DNA of 64,000 nucleotides, from the NCBI RefSeq assembly GCF_019263585.2, contig NZ_JADQDF010000001.1:4278001-4342000 (forward strand). The letters run 5' to 3'. The position numbers were made by a program, and so were the translations under genes. The notes under the pieces were generated by a model. It searched no databases, had not been told where the DNA came from, and was given only the letters and a program-made list of their open reading frames with translations. Shown here in pieces: positions 58,377 through 64,000 of the stretch (positions are counted from its first letter, which is position 1; each line of letters opens with the position of its first letter). Source of the stretch: Pseudonocardia oceani. Lineage in GTDB: Bacteria; Actinomycetota; Actinomycetes; Mycobacteriales; Pseudonocardiaceae.

Positions 58377-59917
58377 AGGACACCCCTTTCCGGGATGGGT
58401 AGTGGTGGGGTCAGCGGCGGCCCGACGGCGCGAACCCGGATGCGGACGGCCGGATCGCGCAGGTAGGCGAGCGGCACCTCCTCGATTCTGGTCACCTGCA
58501 CGCTGTCGGGTGCGGCGCCGGCCTGCACGGCCCGGTCGACGGCCTCGGCCCTCAGCGCCTCGACGGCGGCGCTGCGCAGATCCGGCCGGCCGGCGCAGAT
58601 GCGTTCCGCGGACCCTCCGACCGGGGCGATCGCGGCTCCGACGGCGTTGGCGACCTCGCCGTGAGGAGGCCGGACCACCTGCGCCCCACCGGGGAAGGCG
58701 GCTGGCGCGATCCCGCCGCCACCACCGACGACGACGACCGGCAGCCCGTGTGCACCGAGACCGATCCGGTCCACCGCCTCCATGAGCAGCTGGTCCGCGG
58801 TGGCGAGCCGGGCGGCGAGCTCCGGGCGCCCGTGGTCGGGAACCGCTGTGGTGCCGCACTCCATCCGACCGTCGGCGACGGCGGCGTCGACGAGGGTGGG
58901 GATGTCACCGCCGCAGCAGAGGGAGTCCCGCAGGGCGCCGCCGCCGACCGGCACGACGATCAGGTCCGGCAGCCGCAGGCTGGTCACCACGCCGCTGACC
59001 GTGTACGGGGTGCTCGACTCCTCGGGGAAGCCGTCGACGAGCCGTCCGACAGCGGTACGGGAGCCACCGACGTCGACCACGACGGCATCGGTCAACCCGC
59101 TCCCGTGGGCTCCGCCGCGCATGCTGTTGGCCGGCCCGCTGCCGATCAACATGATCGGGAAGCGGCTGGAGTACGCGAGGGAGCGCAGGGTGCCGTCGTT
59201 CTGCGCCAGGTAGCACTCGGCGTCCAGGCCGTGCCGGAGCACGACGGAGCGCAGCGCCTCCGCGCTCGCCGCGACGCCGCCGGACAGTGCAGCGTTGAGC
59301 ACGGTGGCGTTCTCCCGCTCCAACAGCCCCATCGAGCCGATCTCGTGGCTCGCCGAGACGGGCACGTCACCGAGCACGTCGGCGACGATGGCGGTCGCCC
59401 GCAGCTCGTCGGTCGGGTCGACGGGAGAGAACACCGAGGTGATCGCGACGGCCTCGGCACGACGTGCGGCTGCGGCAGCGAACTCGGCCACGGCCCGCTC
59501 GTCGAGCGGAGCGATCCGGGTGCCGTCGAACTCGCATCCACCGGCCACCACCGCGGTTCCGGCGTCGACCGCGGACCGCAGGCGGGCCGGCCAGGTCACG
59601 AGCGGCGGGAGTGCGGTGGTCAGTGGCGCGCCGATGCGCAGCACCGCGACCCGGCGGAGGCCCGTCCGAGAGGTGATCGCGTCGCTGGTCCGCGCGGTAC
59701 CGAGGCTGGCCGAACGCACTGCGACGGGATCGATGGACCCGTCGGCGAGCAGGGCGGTCACCGCCGCGTCGATGCAGGAGCGGAGCTCGGTAGTCGCCGC
59801 GATCTTGGCCTGCGCGACGACGGCACCCGTGGCGTCGACGAGCACGGCGTCGACGCTGGTCGATCCGACATCGATGCCCATGCGCAGACCGGCGGCACCT
59901 CCCGCGTCACGCACCAT
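58373..59917 (-). CDS. Hydantoinase/oxoprolinase-family protein (HyuA type)
   Basis: 514 residues from ATG 59917, which overlaps the DUF917 stop by 11 bp. The ASKHA-type start MGIDVGSTSVDAVLVDATG, the central SHEIGSMGLLERENATVLNA and a VVVDVGGSRTAVG phosphate-type loop with GGGGGIAPAAFPGG at the C-terminal side fit the family. It uses ATP to open 5-membered cyclic amides such as hydantoins or 5-oxoproline. Length is shorter than the classical 700-residue HyuA. It lies between a DUF917 gene and Mo-hydroxylase genes, so the three act on one compound. Confidence 0.85.
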   Translation of the reverse strand: MVRDAGGAAGLRMGIDVGSTSVDAVLVDATGAVVAQAKIAATTELRSCIDAAVTALLADGSIDPVAVRSASLGTARTSDAITSRTGLRRVAVLRIGAPLTTALPPLVTWPARLRSAVDAGTAVVAGGCEFDGTRIAPLDERAVAEFAAAAARRAEAVAITSVFSPVDPTDELRATAIVADVLGDVPVSASHEIGSMGLLERENATVLNAALSGGVAASAEALRSVVLRHGLDAECYLAQNDGTLRSLAYSSRFPIMLIGSGPANSMRGGAHGSGLTDAVVVDVGGSRTAVGRLVDGFPEESSTPYTVSGVVTSLRLPDLIVVPVGGGALRDSLCCGGDIPTLVDAAVADGRMECGTTAVPDHGRPELAARLATADQLLMEAVDRIGLGAHGLPVVVVGGGGGIAPAAFPGGAQVVRPPHGEVANAVGAAIAPVGGSAERICAGRPDLRSAAVEALRAEAVDRAVQAGAAPDSVQVTRIEEVPLAYLRDPAVRIRVRAVGPPLTPPLPIPERGVL

Positions 59918-61019
59918 GCCCGACCCTCGCTGCGCTGGTCGGGGCGGTTCCCGGCACGGGATCGAGGTCGTAGCCGAACGAGCGCGGGCCGACCACGGCG
60001 AGCCCGGCGGGACCGGACCACACCGACGGCGCGGGGATCGCGACCACGCCGACCCGTTGCCCGTAGTGCAGCCGCTCGGTGTCGACGGGGCGCCCGTCCT
60101 CCAGCCCCAGCACGGCGATGATGTCGGGAACCGTCGCCACCACCGCGCCGTCCTCCAGCGCCACCAGCACCTCGTTCTGCAGCTCCAGGCGGAGCCTCCG
60201 GGCAGTCGTGGTCTCGCCGCGCTCGACGACCGCGTGCCCGCGCGTGAACCCGGCGCCACCGTTGCGTTCCAGCTCGATGATGCGTCCTTCGAGGAGCACC
60301 CGGCCGTCGGTCAGCGCGGCGAGGGCCGCGGGCCATCCACGGCGACGCTGCTGCATCGCCGTCCCGACCGAGAGCGCGCGGGAGACCGAGCCGCTGATCG
60401 CAGCAGTGCGGGACCGCGCACCGGTCATGACGTACAGCGCACCGGCGCAGACCCCACCGAGCGCGGACGCGCAGCTGCGGGCGAGCCGCTCGGCATCATG
60501 GTTGTCCGCGGTGTGCAGCACGATGTCGTTGCGGCGCCCGTCGGTCAGGACCAGCGGCCCGGCGGAGACCCCCGCGATGTGCATGGCCTGCTGCTGCATC
60601 TCGGGGAACGCCCGGCCCATCCCGTCGGCGTCGAGCAGCGGCAGACCCAGTCGCGCCCCCCACAGCACGGGGAGCAGACCGTTGGCACCGGCGATCTCGT
60701 AGCACATGAGGGTGTCGACGGGCCGGTCGTGCAGCACCGCGACGGCGTTCGCGAGCCGGCCGCCCTCCTGCCCGCTCCAGATCCGTTCCTGGGCGACGGT
60801 GGGTGAGCCGATCAGTCCGCAGGGCATGACGAGCGCGCCGGGGTCGACGGCCTGCGGGTCCAGGACCTCGACGGGCCCGGTCGCGTCGATCGCGAGCCGG
60901 GCCATGGCCAGCCCGATCGGGGTGTCGCCGCCGCCGCCTGCGCCGAGCACGGCACAGCCGAGCGCATAGGCGTCGATGTTCGCGGCGGTGAGCTGCACGG
61001 CCGGACCGTAACAGGGCAT
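59907..61019 (-). CDS. DUF917 / S-methyl-thiohydantoin-desulfurase-like protein (first copy)
   Basis: 370 residues from ATG 61019 (GGGA upstream); GTG 60998 is an alternative. Family features: LGAGGGGDTPIGLAMARLAI near the N-terminus, LLDADGMGRAFPEMQ in the middle, then a hydrophobic C-terminal beta domain. Pfam now names this DUF917 region after S-methyl thiohydantoin desulfurase, reflecting thiohydantoin degradation. It is first in the DUF917-HyuA-L-M-S operon and divergent from pucR. Desulfurase activity here is inferred from the family and not evident from residues. Confidence 0.82.
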   Translation of the reverse strand: MPCYGPAVQLTAANIDAYALGCAVLGAGGGGDTPIGLAMARLAIDATGPVEVLDPQAVDPGALVMPCGLIGSPTVAQERIWSGQEGGRLANAVAVLHDRPVDTLMCYEIAGANGLLPVLWGARLGLPLLDADGMGRAFPEMQQQAMHIAGVSAGPLVLTDGRRNDIVLHTADNHDAERLARSCASALGGVCAGALYVMTGARSRTAAISGSVSRALSVGTAMQQRRRGWPAALAALTDGRVLLEGRIIELERNGGAGFTRGHAVVERGETTTARRLRLELQNEVLVALEDGAVVATVPDIIAVLGLEDGRPVDTERLHYGQRVGVVAIPAPSVWSGPAGLAVVGPRSFGYDLDPVPGTAPTSAARVGHGA

Positions 61020-61060
61020 TTTCCCGCTAGGGCTGTACTCCGTGCATGGATATCGGCATT

Positions 61061-61082
61061 CTTTCGTCAGTTCCGACGAAAG
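61061..61082. promoter_or_regulatory. Inverted repeat between DUF917 and pucR
   Basis: CTTTCGTC (61061-61068) and GACGAAAG (61075-61082) are perfect complements with a 6-bp spacer. It lies 9 bp before the pucR start and includes its purine-rich ribosome-binding region (AAGGA). It may be an operator for PucR itself or a hairpin that restricts pucR translation. Confidence 0.6.
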
Positions 61083-61091
61083 GATCCCGCC

Positions 61092-62570
61092 GTGGCCCCG
61101 CTGCATGAGGTGCTCCGAACCCCCGGGCTGGCGCTGGATCTGCTGGGGGGTGGCACCACGGACACCGAGGTGTGGTCCGTCGTCCTCGTGGAGGACCTCG
61201 CGAACATCGGCCAGGCCCCCGAGGCCTCGATCGTCGTGCTCGGCGTGCACGCCAACGCTGCGCTCGACACGTACCGTTTCGATGTCGCGCTGCGGGTCGC
61301 CGCTGGTCGCGGAGTGGCGGCGATCGTCCTCGCGGACCCGGACGCGCCGCAGCCGACGACCACCTCGGTGGCCGCGGCGCAGCGGTACGGTGTGACGCTG
61401 CTGCGCAACACCGTTGCCGGCAACGTCGCAGTGCTCGTCTGCGGTCTCGACGTCGCCCTGCGCGGGCCCGCCGAGCTCGCGCTGCGGCGGGCGATGGTGA
61501 CCCTGCAGCGGATCGCCGGCCGCCGCGACGACACCCCGGACGAACTGGTCGCCGACGTCGCGCGGCTCGCCGACACCCGGATCGAGCTCGCCGACCGCCC
61601 CGACGGGGAGCTCGCGTTCCCCGTCGGGCTCGACGAGGACGTGGCGCAATGGGTCAACGTGCGGGCGGACGGTGCCAGCAGGCCGGAGCTGGCGCTGATC
61701 GGTCAGCTGCTGGCAGACGCGCTCGGGATCTCCCACCTCGCCGAGCGGCGGGCCAGGGACCTCCCGGTGCGGTCGCGCGCCGAGCTGCTCGCCGAGCTGC
61801 TCGACAGCTCCGCGCGCGGCCGCTCCGAGCTGCTGCGCCGCGCCCGGTCCCTGGGGCTGCCGATCGATGGCTGGCATGTGGTCGCTCGCATCGAGCAGGA
61901 CGACGACATGCCCCCCGCCGCCGACGAGGTTGCTGCGTTCGCCGCGCGGGAGGAGCTGGTCCGCATCCTGCTCGAGAGCGTCCGCAGCAGCGGGACCTGG
62001 CACTTCGCACGCGCGGAGCGGGGTCTGCTGCTCATCCAGATGTCGCGCAGCGACCCTGGCGCCACCGCTGCGGTGGACGCCACGCGGACCGTTCAGCGCG
62101 CGATCGACGACGCGGCCGCCGCGTTCCCGAAGCTGGAGGTCTTCTGCGGCATCGGGTCCGTGCAGAGCGGCCCGACCGGGATGATCAACTCGGCGGCCGA
62201 GGCAAGGGCTGCCGCCGGTGCGATGCGGGCCAGGGCCCGGCCGAACACCGCGACCGCGTTCGACGGGCTCGGCCTGCGGCGCACCCTGGTCGAGTGGTAC
62301 GCGTCGCACACCGCGCGATCCGCCGTCGATGCGGTTCTCGCCCCGCTGGACCGCATGGGTCAGGCCAAGGCCGACGCGGCCATCCGCACCCTGCAGGCCT
62401 ACCTCGACAACCACGGCTCCCTCTCCCGCGCGGCCAGCGAGCTGCACCTGCACCGCAACTCGGTCGCGTACCGGGTGGATCGGATCTTCGCCGAGCTCGA
62501 CGTCGATCAGAACAACCCCGACGACTGGCTGCTGCTGCAGCTCGCCTGCCGGGCCCGCTCGCTCACGTGA
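61092..62570 (+). CDS. PucR-family transcriptional regulator
   Basis: 492 residues from GTG 61092. The N-terminal part (VLRTPGLALDLLGGG...) is the purine-catabolism-regulator-like domain, a GGDEF-like middle domain follows, and the C-terminal PucR HTH reads LQAYLDNHGSLSRAASELHL with HRNSVAYRVDRIFAELDVD. PucR proteins control purine, allantoin and related nitrogen heterocycle degradation. It is divergent from DUF917-HyuA-Mo hydroxylase and convergent with the second DUF917 gene (8-bp overlap). Confidence 0.88.
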   Translation: MAPLHEVLRTPGLALDLLGGGTTDTEVWSVVLVEDLANIGQAPEASIVVLGVHANAALDTYRFDVALRVAAGRGVAAIVLADPDAPQPTTTSVAAAQRYGVTLLRNTVAGNVAVLVCGLDVALRGPAELALRRAMVTLQRIAGRRDDTPDELVADVARLADTRIELADRPDGELAFPVGLDEDVAQWVNVRADGASRPELALIGQLLADALGISHLAERRARDLPVRSRAELLAELLDSSARGRSELLRRARSLGLPIDGWHVVARIEQDDDMPPAADEVAAFAAREELVRILLESVRSSGTWHFARAERGLLLIQMSRSDPGATAAVDATRTVQRAIDDAAAAFPKLEVFCGIGSVQSGPTGMINSAAEARAAAGAMRARARPNTATAFDGLGLRRTLVEWYASHTARSAVDAVLAPLDRMGQAKADAAIRTLQAYLDNHGSLSRAASELHLHRNSVAYRVDRIFAELDVDQNNPDDWLLLQLACRARSLT

Positions 62571-63666
62571 GCGCGACGAGCTGCTCGACGGGTGTCCACT
62601 CCTCGTCCAGGCCGAAGGCGCGGGGGCCGAACACCTCGAGCGCCTCGGGGGTACGCATGATCTCGGGCGTCCCGATGACGAAGACCCGTACGCGCTGTCC
62701 GTAGCGCAGCGCCTCGGTCGTGATCGGGAAGGCGGTCTCGGCGTCGAGCACGGTGATCAGATCCGGGGCGACCGCGAGCAGCCGGTCACCGGATCGCGCC
62801 ATCAGGTGCTCATTCTGGAACGTGAGCTCGACGGTCCGCAGGCCGTCGAAGGTGGCGATGCGGGCCGTGCCGCGGACGAACCCGTCGGCGCTCTGCCGTT
62901 CGACGTCGGTGACCTTGCCCTCCAGCAGGCTGTGCCCGAAGCGGTAGATCGTGCCGGCCAGGCACTCGACCAGCGCAGTGAACGGGTTGCGATGCTGCTC
63001 GTGCGCGGTGCGGATCACCCGGCCCAGTTCCAGCGCCAGACTCAGCGTCCCGTGGATCGCGGTCTGCTTCACCTGGGTTCCGGTCATCGGGTACTCGGCG
63101 ATGTAGGCGACCCCGCCCATGCGGACGGTCACGGCGCGGGCGTACCACTCCATGCTCGCGTTGTCGTGACCGGTTTCGATGATGGCGACGTGACCGCGTT
63201 CGTTGCAGATGGCGATCGGCGATCCGGCGACCCCGTACACACCGAAGGTCTCCATCTGCAGCTCGGGGAAGGCTCGCCCCATCCCGTCGCCGTCGACGAT
63301 CGGCAGACCCGTCCGGGCCGCCACCAACAACGGGATCATGGAGTTGAGGCCGCCGCACTCCATGGGGATGATCGCGTCCGCCGTGCGGCCGAGGTGGAGT
63401 TCGAGCTTGCGCAGCGCCATGACGGGCTCGTCCCCGCCGGGGATCTTCTCGATCACCACGGTCGGCGCGCCCATGAAGGCGCTGGCGACGACGAGCGCGT
63501 CGTCCGCGACCTCGTCCGGGTCGAGCAATGTGATCGTGGCGCCGCGTTCCAGCTCGGCGGTGACCAGCAGCAGACCGATGTAGGGGTCGCCGCCGCCACC
63601 GGCGCCGAGCAGCGCGGCGCCCCGGGCGAGGTCGGGCAGGTCGTCGAGCAGGAGCTGTCGAGGCAT
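62563..63666 (-). CDS. DUF917 / S-methyl-thiohydantoin-desulfurase-like protein (second copy)
   Basis: 367 residues from ATG 63666. LGAGGGGDPYIGLLLV, GLPIVDGDGMGRAFPELQ and RYGQRVRVFVIGTPEIMR match the first copy in position, but the two differ widely in between, so they are ancient paralogues with possibly different ligands. It follows a HyuA-like gene that runs off the window, with a 38-bp gap. The 3' end overlaps pucR by 8 bp. Confidence 0.84.
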   Translation of the reverse strand: MPRQLLLDDLPDLARGAALLGAGGGGDPYIGLLLVTAELERGATITLLDPDEVADDALVVASAFMGAPTVVIEKIPGGDEPVMALRKLELHLGRTADAIIPMECGGLNSMIPLLVAARTGLPIVDGDGMGRAFPELQMETFGVYGVAGSPIAICNERGHVAIIETGHDNASMEWYARAVTVRMGGVAYIAEYPMTGTQVKQTAIHGTLSLALELGRVIRTAHEQHRNPFTALVECLAGTIYRFGHSLLEGKVTDVERQSADGFVRGTARIATFDGLRTVELTFQNEHLMARSGDRLLAVAPDLITVLDAETAFPITTEALRYGQRVRVFVIGTPEIMRTPEALEVFGPRAFGLDEEWTPVEQLVALT

Positions 63667-63704
63667 GGTGACTCCGGGGTGATGAGGGAGCGTTCGAGAA
63701 CTCG

Positions 63705-64000
63705 TCAGGGGGCCAGGGCGAGGTCGCCGGCGGCCTTCACGCGGATCCGGGTGGCGTTGCCGGGCAGGTAGGCCAGCGGTACCTCGTCGACGTCCACGAT
63801 CTGCACGGAGTTCGGCTCGGCGCCGGCGGCGACGGCCTTGTCGACGGCCTCCTGCTTGGCCTCGTCGAGCAGTCGGTGCCGCTGGCCGGGACCCACCGAG
63901 TACATCCGGTCCACCTCGCCGCCCACCTGGGCGATCGCGGCACCGATCGCGTTGGCCGTGGCGTGGTGGGCGGGCCGGTGCACCAGTCCGACGCCGGGTA
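63705..64000 (-). CDS. C-terminal end of a second hydantoinase/oxoprolinase-family protein (5' end outside window)
   Basis: The frame is open to the right edge of the window. Residues GLVHRPAHHATANAIGAAIA and VGGEVDRMYSVGPGQRHRLL, followed by VDVDEVPLAYLPGNATRIRV, are the HyuA-like C-terminus and align with the other copy (VRPPHGEVANAVGAAIAPVG...IEEVPLAYLRDPAVRIRV). Only about 98 residues are seen. It pairs with the DUF917 gene downstream. Confidence 0.8.
   Translation of the reverse strand, partial: PGVGLVHRPAHHATANAIGAAIAQVGGEVDRMYSVGPGQRHRLLDEAKQEAVDKAVAAGAEPNSVQIVDVDEVPLAYLPGNATRIRVKAAGDLALAP

Overview
The window is very GC-rich, densely coded, and full of GTG starts and 4-bp ATGA/GTGA overlaps. 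F420/LLM-type oxidoreductases, a SCO6745-family protein and IclR regulators are also present. I infer an actinomycete, most likely of the Pseudonocardia type; this rests on gene content and style, not on a database match.

Layout. 0-12.2 kb is housekeeping and sugar metabolism: the tail of an LLM oxidoreductase, gnd, a GNAT acetyltransferase coupled to a flavoprotein, a threonine dehydratase-like enzyme, then the glycerol regulon (glpF-glpK-glpD facing away from an IclR regulator that is followed by a second glycerol kinase), with a clear 15-17 bp operator between them. 12.5-23.1 kb is a tightly coupled ten-gene + strand operon: inositol-phosphate synthase, HD protein, methyltransferase, Gfo/Idh dehydrogenase, zinc-ribbon MBL protein, stand-alone YcaO, xylose-isomerase-like TIM barrel, MshA-like glycosyltransferase, PIG-L deacetylase and App1-like phosphatase. 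It reads as an undescribed small-molecule pathway with parallels to mycothiol assembly. 23.1-26.7 kb holds a DUF559 gene bracketed by two 65-bp related palindromic repeats, then a compact locus of a 128-residue acidic peptide (16-residue leader plus exactly four 28-residue repeats), an intercistronic hairpin, a JmjC/cupin oxygenase and a sucrase/ferredoxin-like protein: a candidate ribosomal peptide-modification system.

26.8-38.6 kb carries a SCO6745 protein, TerC, a monooxygenase-fold protein, a TDO-family protein, a TPR/LLM/NTF2 operon under a 26-bp palindrome, a P450, an ArsR/SRPBCC/DHFR-like operon with an apparently leaderless promoter, and a tungstate/molybdate-type ABC transporter divergent from a GntR-PBP fusion regulator. 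38.6-46.9 kb is an accessory aromatic-catabolism segment: two IclR regulators, AAHS transporter, flavin hydroxylase and extradiol dioxygenase, followed by decay (a frameshifted thiolase interrupted by an intact IS256-family element, a broken integrase, and the 3' half of a tRNA-Lys that looks like an attachment scar).

47-64 kb is built around two molybdenum hydroxylase operons (M-S-L-MoxR-CoxE-XdhC, the last gene broken by a 7-bp duplication; and DUF917-HyuA-L-M-S), a PucR regulator and a second DUF917/HyuA pair running off the right edge. The set suggests hydroxylation and ring opening of a hydantoin- or thiohydantoin-like N-heterocycle. Several long perfect palindromes are scattered through the window, one of them inside a protein-coding gene.

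Intergenic gaps over about 250 bp are few. 12228-12497 (between the HAD gene and ino1) shows nothing I can name. No CRISPR array, rRNA or complete tRNA was seen.
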